The notes beneath the pieces were generated by a model that saw only the letters and a list, made by a program, of their open reading frames with translations, did not search any database and was not told the origin of the DNA. This document shows, in pieces, positions 20,201-27,142 of a DNA stretch of 64,000 nucleotides; the stretch's first letter is position 1; each line of letters starts with the position of its first letter. The stretch is from an uncultured Lachnospiraceae bacterium (GTDB lineage Bacteria > Bacillota > Clostridia > Lachnospirales > Lachnospiraceae), in assembly GCA_947382415.1 (NCBI GenBank), contig CANCYO010000002.1, positions 62,001 through 126,000 on the forward strand, given 5' to 3'. A program made the translations under genes and the position numbers.

Positions 20201-20226
20201 AGCTGTATGCTCCGGAAGAAGAGTGA
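14260..20226 (+). CDS. Giant secreted BspA-type leucine-rich repeat / Ig-like repeat protein
   Basis: This 1988-residue protein has a signal peptide (KKILSMLLAAAVAAVSVPQE), then an acidic low-complexity linker. A block of BspA/DUF285 repeats follows (about 165-345, units like LDLSNFDTSGVTDMGYMFDGC). The long middle region includes MBG-like domains, and there is one InlB B-repeat at about 1210-1285 (GYVFLGWYLDE...LYAGW). From about 1300 to the end it has many Ig-like repeats with the motifs KKNKDYRVTYKNN and GKGNYTG. Such proteins bind host or bacterial surfaces; this one's ligand is unknown. No LPXTG signal, terminal membrane segment, SLH or choline-binding repeats are visible, so retention on the cell is unexplained. 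AAAAGGGAG precedes the ATG. Confidence 0.88.
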   Translation: MKNSRSCSKKILSMLLAAAVAAVSVPQEPFLVNAAGVNESVETLEDTSQDSSGASSWDGGDGPAASGSDGASEAVSGEYQTGELPGNRADVRMIIADGNCYNNSPVIWTLYDDGELVVEGTGEIVGADYESPIPWRDYFDQIKSATVRVSGATTAYKMFAYCKNLRKLDLKGFDTTNVTNMSQMFVDCESLTTADLSGLHTENVTDMSQMFSGCKSLTTVNLSGFHTEKVMGMSYMFSGCSSLAAVDVSSFQTDSVYNMQGMFRYCYALKELDLSNFDTSGVTDMGYMFDGCIALQKIDISGFDTTKATEQGRMFLDCRSLETLDLSSFVITSKHNTTDMLLDCGKLKKLITPREMGRGIVLPVPSASLSWRKADGTKILEIGQELAGGVTISTDTHIGISFEGTNYKLEGYGDTNIGDIEKVFEKGAKESFAFTIVPDAGYDVTPVVRSRTAFSAVTISQGASPYQFVITPKDTAQGYVHDEVIDVKVARAGTYALGIEVNSERIEDYFVVSNGKKLEANESAKVPVENKYDVTIYVKLAQDEASENSGRRIPALWLSEQGENNNQRKIYSVKDTDSLTDEEKKFAGGGYRVFRLGRIYKGVTAAIVDDYECSVTVMSEGFPEEFRIIRYVEDEYGVYQEQECDKPIIVEGGEDFFIQVQYTDTRNDHKWCSGNVGQRYVGDNGWWPVKTATLPGVEGKVWSVDTLNIHNGDLEVLVSLKPYTILLGCNSGDIGNLTVSEGAAVSEDGKCLEVHKGDSLSMSFTLAENITLKRVWVEDNRRNDITEGIEIQTTEAGGKYTVSIADLSKLSDIWRINFDVEDSLNRVSLGDPMNPPSVRATYTSQYYCGKDIVDRSLTVTIGDATLQKNVDYRTVFYNNRNAGQATMLIQAMPDSQKYRGEYAVSFTIEKVSLPAVPAAELYVESHTSQIDLSEQFVIQGTYDDKVSPERYSLVSCDRGGILNGDPALDGNVLTYHIKEGAGRDSDPAVITLRASFENYRDKELKLIIHLVKREELTLGGKLVEDKVYDGMAISPDLGRLQVLTREGTAVSAGDAAAILGDIKDTLIYRYTGTDGTTYDSDQPPVEAGSYRLQVKVSEENLYYKSDYLDAGSFKISRREVIFTAQDDLLYIGDSLPEYRYSTEGLVEGHTVERGKAPVLSCSIQDTQKAGDYPVLIDVSGVRISDGTGRDVTADYRPVGKEGTVTIREPEPGSYTVTFCLSGKGADIRKSGMVSGNLIARPIDPECEGYVFLGWYLDETLSKKWDFDSDVIQGDMTLYAGWSLDPESDDSLELCVQEILPQTYTGKAIKPAVTVYAADGKTPLKKNKDYRVTYKNNVEADTRKFNGAASIPEGGIGSGLTDDTQGFNSELAYAVITGKGNYTGTVYMNFHIVPVDISNADRSSSGITLKYTDCFEEKSGKSASIVTQFKTKTSKLKYGTDYTLTVKKAADGAPVILNEKGQLPLESGTYSCIMEGKGNYTGSLEKTLYVAPKAQLLKNAKLKITGTITGVTKEQLAAGVELSELEVSIGGNTLQKDVDYEVAYSNHHAIGTATVIVRGKGSYSGVKRASFKIKGIPFKEKEFGTVSVQDMTYTGAPLTQNDVQLAKGAAKLIYGEDYTISYKNNIKKGKATMTFTAKPSSGYSGSFKKTFAIKPLQLNSDGILLQGAEKKSGSAGWKLTESVPYQKAGATPAVRLQAGAGGPFLTAGRDYAVKYKDNKDISEGKAYMTLTGKGNYAGSITVYFDIRQASLAELYQAGTLSVTAKSVKATFPYQKDSETEDKVLKDPDYAYEPAIVIKDGKKTLKKDVDYTVTYEGNTRGELEYGGSPWATITGLGNYGNTSGKEDDFITIPLSIYQKTLSGSSIYVVYDEDTDFAYTGEPITPGVTVYYGKPSDISRAKRNKVTEEDKLTAEKSEDDSSDEEAYGLTKLQEYGEGKGGDYILSYGANTAKGKSGKVMIRGIYDYGGNVTVTFTITPKELYKLYAPEEE

Positions 20227-20285
20227 TCTGGCTTATTATTATTGACATAAAGAGATATAATTGGCATGAAACAGACACAAAGTCA

Positions 20286-20323
20286 GAGACGGCACAGCCC
20301 TGCAAGGCTGCGCCGTCTCCTGT
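20286..20323. terminator. Terminator between the convergent genes
   Basis: A near-perfect 14-base stem (GAGACGGCACAGCC with GGCTGCGCCGTCTC, one mismatch) with a six-base loop and TGTTTT on the plus strand. It lies between convergent genes and may serve both. Confidence 0.75.
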
Positions 20324-20340
20324 TTTCGAAGGCGCGTCTG

Positions 20341-20904
20341 TTAAGGTTTGCCGGACATTTCCTTGATGGATGACTTGTACATGGCCTCCACCTGTTCAGA
20401 CCATTCGCGATGTTTGCGGAAGGCTATGAGGTAGGTAGCGATGATAAACAGCAGAGCCGGGTACAGCAGCTCCATCACGATAAGTCCGCCATATAACAGC
20501 ATATATCCTATCTGCATCTGCGGAAGCGTGAGGAGGACATCTTGCACGAGGGCGCTGTTGTTCAGTACCGTCATAAGATTACCGGCTGCGGAGACATAGA
20601 GCATGACATGAAGTCTCCAGTTTCCGGTTCCGGAGGGATTTGTAAATAAGAATAGCCAGAACATCCCAAACAGGCATTTTACAAGTTCCATGATCAGATC
20701 CCTGCTCGTCAGAATCCCTGACATTGTCATAACGACAATGGAGAGGACGCTGTGTAATATCAGATAACCCGCCAAAAACCAGTAAATTATCTTTTTTGTT
20801 TTCGTCCAGGCGGCCAGTTCCGGATTGTCAATAAAAAACTGCGCCCGCCGCTGCATTATCTCCCGGCGCTGTGCTTCCAGTGCCTCTTTTTCTGCCTGAT
20901 CCAT
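20341..20904 (-). CDS. Membrane protein of unknown function
   Basis: The 187-residue protein begins MDQAEKEALEAQRREIMQ, a charged helix of about 40 residues, followed by four hydrophobic segments (KIIYWFLAGYLILHSVLSIV, LFGMFWLFLF, a third near LHVMLYVSAAGN, and LYPALLFIIATYLIAF). The start at 20904 is preceded on the minus strand by GAGGGAGG at good spacing. A longer frame to 20949 overlaps the -10 region and is rejected. No family was recognised. It is transcribed convergently with the giant surface protein, from its own promoter. Confidence 0.75.
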   Translation of the reverse strand: MDQAEKEALEAQRREIMQRRAQFFIDNPELAAWTKTKKIIYWFLAGYLILHSVLSIVVMTMSGILTSRDLIMELVKCLFGMFWLFLFTNPSGTGNWRLHVMLYVSAAGNLMTVLNNSALVQDVLLTLPQMQIGYMLLYGGLIVMELLYPALLFIIATYLIAFRKHREWSEQVEAMYKSSIKEMSGKP

Positions 20905-20939
20905 ATCATAACCTCCCTCATATGTGTAAAATATAATAT

Positions 20940-20968
20940 ATTTTATCATGATATGGAATAGCAGGCAA
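20940..20968 (-). promoter_or_regulatory. Promoter of the reverse-strand membrane protein
   Basis: On the minus strand TTGCCT (20968-20963), 17 bases, TAAAAT (20945-20940), about 35 bases upstream of the start codon. Confidence 0.55.
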
Positions 20969-21001
20969 GCAGACTGCTGTTAAATCCTCTGAAACTGTCG
21001 C

Positions 21002-21030
21002 TTGCGGTTTGAGCAGATTCATAGTATACT
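21002..21030 (+). promoter_or_regulatory. Promoter of the cupin gene
   Basis: TTGCGG (21002-21007), 17 bases, TATACT (21025-21030), about 50 bases before the cupin start. Confidence 0.55.
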
Positions 21031-21080
21031 GATATCAATGTTTTGGGATGGTATAGAGCGTATAGAAGGAGGCCGGAGAT

Positions 21081-21410
21081 ATGATACCCTGGGTAAGGTT
21101 GGAGGAAGTGATGGCTGAGGCGGGCAGGCGGACCGGTTATACATTGCTGGATGAGCGTCATGGCTGTGTGAACGGATGCCGTATGGGTATTTCGTTTTAT
21201 TCGTTTGATGAGTATGGCACACCCACGGCTCATGAGGATCAGGAGGGCTTTTTCGTATTGGAGGGACGCGGGATGGCGCTGATCGGCGGCGAGGAACTTG
21301 TGCTGGAGCCGGGGATGGCATTTATGATTCCGGCGGGGACGCCTCATGCCATGAAGCGCGACAGACAGTATGAGTATTGCAAGGTGCTCTGGTTTCACGG
21401 GGCAGTGTAG
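21081..21410 (+). CDS. Cupin-domain protein
   Basis: This 109-residue protein is a single small beta-barrel cupin. Both cupin motifs are visible: the first around HEDQEGFFVLEGRGMALIGG (residues 51-70) and the second around PGMAFMIPAGTPHAMK (residues 78-93). His51, Glu52, Glu55 and His90 are the likely metal ligands. Such proteins range from small-molecule isomerases to sensors, and the substrate cannot be read from sequence. GGAGGCCGGAGAT precedes the ATG. It is followed 72 bases later by an ACT-domain gene and may share its transcript. Confidence 0.85.
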   Translation: MIPWVRLEEVMAEAGRRTGYTLLDERHGCVNGCRMGISFYSFDEYGTPTAHEDQEGFFVLEGRGMALIGGEELVLEPGMAFMIPAGTPHAMKRDRQYEYCKVLWFHGAV

Positions 21411-21482
21411 TGAATGGAACAGCATGGACAACGGAGCACGGTTTTTATGTGAAGGCAGTACAGGGAAAAGAGGAGTGGAATC

Positions 21483-21884
21483 ATGAAACAGGTATCTATT
21501 TATGCGGAGAATAGAAAAGGCACCATGCAGAAGATCACGGAGATCCTGTTGAAGCGGGAGATCAATATTCTGGGGTCGGTCACCAACGACAGCGCAGAGT
21601 ACGGTATTGTCCGCATGGTGGTGTCAGACGCGGCAGGGGCTTCGGAGGCGCTTCAGAGCGCGGGCTTTATCTGCCGTCTGACAGAGGTCATCGGTGTGGA
21701 GGTTGAGGACGAGGTGGGAAACCTGAATAAAATGCTCACGCTGCTTATGGACAGCAATATCAGCGTAGACTATCTGTATCTGTCCTTTAACCGTGATTCC
21801 GGCAAGCCGATTATGGTGTTTCACTGCGAGGACATTATGGAAGTCAGGGCCTGTCTGGAGTCTAAGGGCTATACAGTATTATAA
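21483..21884 (+). CDS. Tandem ACT-domain protein
   Basis: The 133-residue protein consists of two ACT domains, at about 1-66 (MKQVSIYAENRKGTMQKITEILL) and 68-133 (VEVEDEVGNLNKMLTLLMD). ACT domains bind amino acids at domain interfaces. Stand-alone ACT-ACT proteins in Clostridia are thought to be small sensors or regulators of amino acid metabolism; the ligand is unknown. Each domain has the expected turn with a Gly-Asn/Thr ligand loop (NRKGTM, VGNLNK). AGAGGAGTGGAATC precedes the ATG. Confidence 0.88.
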   Translation: MKQVSIYAENRKGTMQKITEILLKREINILGSVTNDSAEYGIVRMVVSDAAGASEALQSAGFICRLTEVIGVEVEDEVGNLNKMLTLLMDSNISVDYLYLSFNRDSGKPIMVFHCEDIMEVRACLESKGYTVL

Positions 21885-21952
21885 ATTTCGGTTGGACACG
21901 GTGGAGGAATCAACGGAATTGTGGGTGATTTCTCCATTTTTATATGAGTGCG

Positions 21953-21998
21953 GTCAGCAGAAGCTGGGGCAGGGGCGCGATGCCCGTCAACGGCTGAC
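21953..21998 (+). other. Stem-loop just upstream of the DEAD-box helicase gene
   Basis: GTCAGC (21953-21958) pairs with GCTGAC (21993-21998), enclosing a smaller GGGC/GCCC stem (21973-21976 with 21982-21985). It lies immediately before the ribosome binding region and could control translation. This is inference from base pairing only. Confidence 0.35.
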
Positions 21999-22026
21999 AA
22001 GCCGGGAGAGGATATGAAAAATTTAT

Positions 22027-23685
22027 ATGGAAGACATCAAACAGATTGAACAGGAGAATTTTGGTACACAGACGCTGGAGGATATAGAGCCCCTTCTGGA
22101 TGCCCGTATCATAAGGGCGATACGGGAGATGGGATTTGAGAAGCTCAGTCCCATCCAACAGCAGGCTATTCCCGTTTTGCTGCAGGGAGAGGATATCATC
22201 GGACAGGCTCAGACGGGAACGGGCAAGACGGCAGCTTTCGGTATTCCGGCCATCCAGAAATGCGATCCGGATCTGAAAAATCTGCAGACCATCATTCTCT
22301 GTCCCACCAGAGAGCTGGCCATACAGGCGGCGGAGGAGCTGCGCAAGCTGTCAAAATACATGCATGGGATCAAAATCCTGCCGGTCTATGGCGGGCAGGA
22401 TATCGGCAGGCAGATCGCGGGGCTTCGGGGCGTACAGATCGTGGTGGGGACGCCCGGGCGCGTCATGGATCACATGCGCCGCCATACCATCCGGCTGGAT
22501 GATGTGAATATGGTAGTGCTGGATGAGGCGGACGAGATGCTCAACATGGGATTCCGCGAGGATATGGAGACTATTTTGGGAGAGATCACCGGAGAACATC
22601 AGACGGCGCTGTTTTCTGCAACCATGCCCCGGCCTATATTGGAGATCACGGGGCAATTCCAGAAAAACGCCCGTATGGTGCGGGTTGCTGCAAAGGAATT
22701 GACCATTCCGCTGGTGAGCCAGAAGTTTTACCGCATCAGAAGTCAGGACAAGGACGCCGCCTGTGTGCGTCTTCTGGATTACTATCAGCCCAGGCTTTGC
22801 CTGATCTTCTGCAACACCAAGAAGAAAGTAGACGAGCTTGCGGAGGTCTTGAAAAAAGCCGGTTATCAGGCGGAGGGACTGCACGGCGATCTGGCGCAGC
22901 ACCAGCGTGATGTGGTGATGAGCCGGTTTCGGGGCGGAAGTACGAATATTCTGATTGCCACGGATGTGGCGGCCCGCGGCATTGACGTGGACAATGTGGA
23001 GGCGGTTATCAATTACGATATTCCGCAGGATATAGAGTATTATGTGCATCGGATCGGCAGGACGGGACGGGCAGGCCGCAAAGGCCGTTCTTTCACCTTT
23101 GTGAGCGGCAGGGAATTGTTCAAGATCCGTGATATCGAGAGAGTGTGCCGGACTACGGTTGAGGAGAAAAAGCTTCCCGGAGCGGCGAAGGTGCTGAAGG
23201 CGAAGGCGGACATGTATCTCAATCAGGCCTGGGAACTTCACGAGCATGAGGATATGGAGCTAATGAAGAGTTTTCTGCAGCGCAAGATGGACGAGGAGGA
23301 GTGCGACGCGCTGGAGCTGGCGGCGGCCATGCTCAAATATCAGGTGGGCGACAAGGGAGAGGAAATTCAGGCGGACAGCTATCGGAGCGGGCGCGGCAGA
23401 CAGGGTGAACAAAACGGCCGTGGAAGACGGGACGACAGAGCCGGATTTGGCGGGCGCGGCCGGCGCGGCGACAGTGAGGGCCGGGGCCGGCGAAATGACG
23501 GCGATGGCCGTGACAGACGCAGGGAAAGAGACAGACAGGGCGGTCGGGATTCCCGTGAGAATCGTGGCAGGCAGAGCGACCGGCAAAACGATCGGGGTGG
23601 GCGCGGCAGATGGGAGCCGGCCTTCGGGTATGGAACATCTCGCCGCAGGAAGGAGAAGAATTCGGACAGGAGGAGTGACAGTTGA
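22027..23685 (+). CDS. DEAD-box RNA helicase with Arg/Gly-rich tail
   Basis: This 552-residue ATP-dependent RNA helicase is probably a CshA/DeaD-type cold-shock or RNA-decay helicase. All motifs are visible in order: Q motif (LSPIQQQAIPVLLQG), motif I (AQTGTGKTAAF), Ia (PTRELAIQ), Ib (TPGRV), II (DEAD), III (SAT), V (ATDVAARGIDV) and VI (HRIGRTGRAGR). The last 100 residues form a low-complexity Arg/Gly/Asp tail (GRGRRDDRAGFGGRGRRGD) expected to bind RNA. The SD-like GGGAGAGG is 15 bases upstream, too far for ideal use. An 11-codon ORF (22014-22049) begins closer and overlaps the start. The stop overlaps the TTG start of the next gene. Confidence 0.92.
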   Translation: MEDIKQIEQENFGTQTLEDIEPLLDARIIRAIREMGFEKLSPIQQQAIPVLLQGEDIIGQAQTGTGKTAAFGIPAIQKCDPDLKNLQTIILCPTRELAIQAAEELRKLSKYMHGIKILPVYGGQDIGRQIAGLRGVQIVVGTPGRVMDHMRRHTIRLDDVNMVVLDEADEMLNMGFREDMETILGEITGEHQTALFSATMPRPILEITGQFQKNARMVRVAAKELTIPLVSQKFYRIRSQDKDAACVRLLDYYQPRLCLIFCNTKKKVDELAEVLKKAGYQAEGLHGDLAQHQRDVVMSRFRGGSTNILIATDVAARGIDVDNVEAVINYDIPQDIEYYVHRIGRTGRAGRKGRSFTFVSGRELFKIRDIERVCRTTVEEKKLPGAAKVLKAKADMYLNQAWELHEHEDMELMKSFLQRKMDEEECDALELAAAMLKYQVGDKGEEIQADSYRSGRGRQGEQNGRGRRDDRAGFGGRGRRGDSEGRGRRNDGDGRDRRRERDRQGGRDSRENRGRQSDRQNDRGGRGRWEPAFGYGTSRRRKEKNSDRRSDS

Positions 23686-25298
23686 GAGCAAAACTTGTGA
23701 AATTCGGCCCGTATGTACTGCTGGGACTGAGCTTTTTACTGTTGATATTTCTGAATGTGTTCTGCCATGATCATTGGCTGGACTCGGATATGGCTGCGGA
23801 GATGATATTTTCCAGGCTTCTGGCGGAGGACGGGCATTTTTTTGCCACGCCGGACTGGTATTATTCCACGGAATTTCGATTTCTGTATACGCATTGGATC
23901 ATGGGACCGCTGTTTCGGACGGGCCTGAGCTGGCATGTGATCCGCGCAGTCACAAATATTGTGTCCTATGTGCTGGTGCTGGCGTCCTATTATTACTGCA
24001 TGAAGCCGTTTCGGGTGAGGCGGGGCTTGGTGGTGGCAAGCTCGGCGGTGTTGCTGCTGCCTTTCTCGGAGACAATGATGACTCATATGGCTATGGGGAA
24101 TACGTACCTGTTCCATGTGATGATCGTATTCTTCTTTTTCGGGCTGTATCTGCGGCTTACAGGCGGTACGAAAGACGGGGAACGGGGCAGATTGATTGTA
24201 CGGGTGATCTGTTATCTGGCGCTTTCGCTGGTGTGCGGCGTGTCCGGTGTGCGGTATCTTCTGGCATTGCAGTGTCCGCTGGCGCTGGCAGGGCTGATTT
24301 ATGTACTGCGCTCTGCAGAGTTCGGAGAATTTCGGCAGAGTTTGACGGCGGAGAACGGAAAGCAGCAGTGGAAGACTCTGTGGAAGTGTTCTGCCATGAA
24401 ATATTTAGGCTATAGCCTGTTGGGGGCTTTTGGCAGTGTGGCGGGTTATGCAGTCAATGTGCTTTATGTGAGCAGGCAGTATGTGTTTCAGACTTACGAC
24501 ACCACCAATTTTATCTCGGTGTATCAGGGAGTGCTTTTTGAGCGTTTGCAGAATGCTATCGGAAGCCTTCTGATGCTCTTTGGCTATATTCCCGACAGGG
24601 GTGTGCTTTCGCTGCGGGGGATGGTCACGCTGGCTGCCTTTATAATGCTTGCTGTTTTTGGTTACTGCAGCGTCAGGGCGGGCCGCGGAAGCTGTGGAAG
24701 ACGGCTGTTTGTCAGTATTTTTCTGGCGGTGAGTCTGGGCTTGAATCTGTTTGTGTTTGTGTTTACCACCAGCACCATGGTTCCGAGATACTATATTACG
24801 ATTTTTATCTTTGCACTGCCCATGCTGTGTTTTTATCTGGAGCAGGAGGAGCGGTATTTTGACCGGATTGTGGTGAGTCTGCTGTTGGCGCTGTGTCTGT
24901 CTCTGGCCACGGGCAAGACGGTGCTGTCTTATCTCTCGGTGGACAAGAATGCGGACAGGCGGGAAGTGGCGGCGTTTTTGGAGGAGCAGGATTATCATTT
25001 CGGCTATGCCAGCTATTGGAATGCCAATATCATCACGGAGCTGACGGACGGGGCGGTGGAGGTCGCCAATGTGGGGGATGCAGCGCATCTGCAATATTTC
25101 AAATGGTCTTCCCCAATGAAATACTATGAAAATGGATATGCTACAGGGGAGGTGTTTCTGCTGCTTTCCGAGGAGGAGCTTTGCGGGGCGGCGGACGCGG
25201 AGACTGTGAAAAACGGCCGGATCGCCTATGAGGACGACGCCTACACGGTGCTTGTGTATGATTCGGCGGAGGCGCTGATGAGGTATGCGGCGGACTAA
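23682..25298 (+). CDS. Polytopic membrane protein, possibly GT-C glycosyltransferase-like
   Basis: The 538-residue product starts with TTG inside the helicase stop codon (TTGA overlap) and has AGGAGG just upstream, so the two are translationally coupled. It has about ten to twelve hydrophobic segments. A first luminal loop carries DHWLDSDMAAEMIFSRL; acidic residues in this position, after the first membrane helix, are reminiscent of GT-C glycosyltransferases that use lipid-linked sugars. The C-terminal 110 residues (from VDKNADRREVAAF) are soluble. No confident family was recognised and the GT-C idea is inference. Its 3' end runs into a short degenerate tandem repeat. Confidence 0.65.
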   Translation: MRAKLVKFGPYVLLGLSFLLLIFLNVFCHDHWLDSDMAAEMIFSRLLAEDGHFFATPDWYYSTEFRFLYTHWIMGPLFRTGLSWHVIRAVTNIVSYVLVLASYYYCMKPFRVRRGLVVASSAVLLLPFSETMMTHMAMGNTYLFHVMIVFFFFGLYLRLTGGTKDGERGRLIVRVICYLALSLVCGVSGVRYLLALQCPLALAGLIYVLRSAEFGEFRQSLTAENGKQQWKTLWKCSAMKYLGYSLLGAFGSVAGYAVNVLYVSRQYVFQTYDTTNFISVYQGVLFERLQNAIGSLLMLFGYIPDRGVLSLRGMVTLAAFIMLAVFGYCSVRAGRGSCGRRLFVSIFLAVSLGLNLFVFVFTTSTMVPRYYITIFIFALPMLCFYLEQEERYFDRIVVSLLLALCLSLATGKTVLSYLSVDKNADRREVAAFLEEQDYHFGYASYWNANIITELTDGAVEVANVGDAAHLQYFKWSSPMKYYENGYATGEVFLLLSEEELCGAADAETVKNGRIAYEDDAYTVLVYDSAEALMRYAAD

Positions 25299-25363
25299 TT
25301 GGCGTATGCGGCGGACTTTGGTGATGCAGCAGACTAATTGGTGATGCAGCGGATTGAACTGTG
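25284..25363 (+). repeat. Degenerate 20-base tandem repeat over the end of the membrane protein gene
   Basis: About four units resembling ATGCGGCGGACTAATTGGTG, at 25284, 25305, 25324 and 25344. The first contains the stop codon of the upstream gene; the rest lie in the intergenic space. Confidence 0.6.
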
Positions 25364-25410
25364 TCGTGATGGTTTGACTGGCCCTGTGGGAGGAATGGAG
25401 GAGTAAGTCT

Positions 25411-25947
25411 TTGAGAGTTGGAATGGGATATGATGTCCACAGATTGGTAGAGGGAAGAGATTTGATCATGGGCGGGGTAAAGATTCCCTGGGAAAAAGGG
25501 CTGTTGGGGCATTCGGATGCGGATGTGCTGCTGCATGCCGTCATGGATGCTCTGCTTGGCGCCGCGGCGCTGGGGGATATCGGGAAGCAGTTTCCGGACA
25601 CGGATCCCGCCTATGCGGGCGCGGATTCGCTGATGCTTCTGGAGCAGGTAGGCGCACTGCTGGAACAGGAGGGATTCCTCATAGAGAATCTTGACGCCAC
25701 GATCATCGCGCAGGCTCCTAAGATGCGGCCTCATATTGACGCCATGCGGGACAATATTGCCCGGGCGCTGGGGCTCGATGTACGGCAGGTGAGTGTGAAG
25801 GCCACCACCGAGGAGGGCCTTGGCTTTACCGGTAGCGGGGAGGGAATCTCCGCCCAAGCCATCTGTATGCTCACGAGTCCCTTTGATCTCACGGCTCAGG
25901 AGGTGCAGGGAAAATGTGCGGGCTGCAGCGGCTGCCCATCTAAATAG
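25411..25947 (+). CDS. ispF: 2-C-methyl-D-erythritol 2,4-cyclodiphosphate synthase
   Basis: IspF forms the cyclodiphosphate in the MEP isoprenoid pathway. The 178-residue protein shows the zinc-site start MGYDVHRL (Asp8, His10), the GHSDADVLLHAVMDALLGA segment with the third His ligand, and the conserved ATTEEGLGFTG near the end. The start is TTG, because the family begins RVGMGYDVH right at the N terminus and AGGAGTAAGTC precedes it. Unlike typical IspF, which ends near residue 160, it carries a short extension after TSPFDL that closes with a cysteine cluster (KCAGCSGCPSK). The metal-binding potential of that tail is conjecture. Confidence 0.93.
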   Translation: MRVGMGYDVHRLVEGRDLIMGGVKIPWEKGLLGHSDADVLLHAVMDALLGAAALGDIGKQFPDTDPAYAGADSLMLLEQVGALLEQEGFLIENLDATIIAQAPKMRPHIDAMRDNIARALGLDVRQVSVKATTEEGLGFTGSGEGISAQAICMLTSPFDLTAQEVQGKCAGCSGCPSK

Positions 25948-26004
25948 TTGAAATAGAAATAGTTGAAACGCTAAAACAGGAAATGCTGAAATAGCGAAAA
26001 ACAG

Positions 26005-26033
26005 TTGACAAATGAGAGGATATTGCATATCCT
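26005..26033 (+). promoter_or_regulatory. Promoter of the cysteine T-box operon
   Basis: Perfect TTGACA (26005-26010), 17 bases, TATCCT (26028-26033). Transcription would start near 26040, at the head of the T-box leader. Confidence 0.7.
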
Positions 26034-26039
26034 GTTAAA

Positions 26040-26337
26040 TAGATATGGATAAAGGCTTGGAGCGGATAGAGTACTTTTCGCGGCATGTGGCAGAGAGGGA
26101 TCGCCGGAGGCTGGAAGCGATTCTCACAGGCGGAGGAGGAAGTGCATCCGGGAGCCGGTCTTTTGAAAAGGCAGGAGGACAGTGACTGTAACTGTCCGGT
26201 GATGCCGCAGTAGGAAGATACGTTGGCGCGCGTTAAGCGTTTGAGAGAAAGGCATGAGATGTCCCGGACACGGATTGCCTTTAAACAGGGTGGAACCGCG
26301 GATAAATTCGTCTCTGAAGATGGATTTATCCTTTTTT
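26040..26337 (+). promoter_or_regulatory. T-box riboswitch, cysteine-specific
   Basis: The canonical T-box AGGGTGGAACCGCGG is at 26287-26301. The terminator follows: GGATAAAT (26300-26307) pairs with ATTTATCC (26324-26331), then six Ts (26332-26337). The T-box and the 5' terminator arm overlap, as required for the switch to an antiterminator. Upstream, a Stem I-like region contains GGCTGGAAG and, on its 3' side, AAGTGCATCC. The TGC (26143-26145) is the likely specifier codon, for cysteine. Uncharged tRNA-Cys would promote read-through into cysE and cysS. Assignment of the TGC rests on position and on the downstream genes; the full Stem I fold was not computed. Confidence 0.9.
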
Positions 26338-26385
26338 AGTTTAGCCGGTCAATAGAGCATGTTTGTGATAGAATGAGAGGTAAAT

Positions 26386-27072
26386 ATGGGGTTTATCAGG
26401 AATATCCGAGAGGAAATCAAGATCATCCGGGAGCGAGACCCGGCCATCCATTCTGCCATGGAGGTGTTTCTCTATCCCAGTTTTAAGGTGATGATCCACT
26501 ACAGACTGGCCCATAAGCTGTATCTGGGGGGGCATTATTTCTGGGCGCGCTATGTGTCCCAGCGCGGAGTGCGCAAGACCGGTATCGAGATCCATCCCGG
26601 CGCGCAGATCGGAAGAGGTCTGTTTATTGACCATGGCAACGGGGTCATTATCGGGGAGACCACGATCATAGGGGATAATGTGACGCTTTATCAGGGCGTG
26701 ACTCTGGGAGGAACGGGGAAGGAGCATGGCAAGCGTCATCCCACCATCGGCAACAATGTGATGATCAGCGCGGGGGCCAAGGTGCTGGGTTCGTTTACCA
26801 TCGGGGACAATTCCAAGATCGGAGCGGGGAGCGTGGTCCTGAGCGAAGTGCCGCCGGGCTCCACAGTGGTGGGAGTGCCCGGGCGCGTGGTGCGCAGAAA
26901 CAATATGATGCTGCCACAGGAGACCATGAACCAGACGGATTTGCCCGATCCCGTGCGGGAGGATATCATGAACCTGCAGCATGCCAATGCAGAGCTGATC
27001 AATCGGGTGCTCACACTGGAAGAACAGCTCAGGCAGATGCAGAGGGCATCCGGCAGAGAGGAATCGGATTAA
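26386..27072 (+). CDS. cysE: Serine O-acetyltransferase
   Basis: CysE acetylates serine with acetyl-CoA, the first committed step of cysteine synthesis. The 228-residue protein has an N-terminal helical region (MGFIRNIREEIKIIRERDPA) and a left-handed beta-helix made of hexapeptide repeats (about 70-170, IEIHPGAQIGRGLFIDHGNG). The catalytic loop GGTGKEHGKRHPTIG is present. The C-terminal tail is long and helical (residues 185-228), beyond the usual feedback-binding end. GAGAGGTAAAT precedes the ATG. It is the first gene after the cysteine T-box, so cysteine starvation should raise both synthesis and charging through cysE-cysS. Confidence 0.95.
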   Translation: MGFIRNIREEIKIIRERDPAIHSAMEVFLYPSFKVMIHYRLAHKLYLGGHYFWARYVSQRGVRKTGIEIHPGAQIGRGLFIDHGNGVIIGETTIIGDNVTLYQGVTLGGTGKEHGKRHPTIGNNVMISAGAKVLGSFTIGDNSKIGAGSVVLSEVPPGSTVVGVPGRVVRRNNMMLPQETMNQTDLPDPVREDIMNLQHANAELINRVLTLEEQLRQMQRASGREESD

Positions 27073-27142
27073 GCACGATAAGATATTAGATAATATTTAC
27101 TAAAGCGACAGTATAAAAAGGTAAAGTGAGGAGCATTCGGAT

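Noticed and set aside
23260..23691. Minus-strand open frames across the Arg/Gly-rich tail of the helicase
   Set aside because: Low-complexity GC-rich sequence gives open frames in several phases; no domain or start site supports them.
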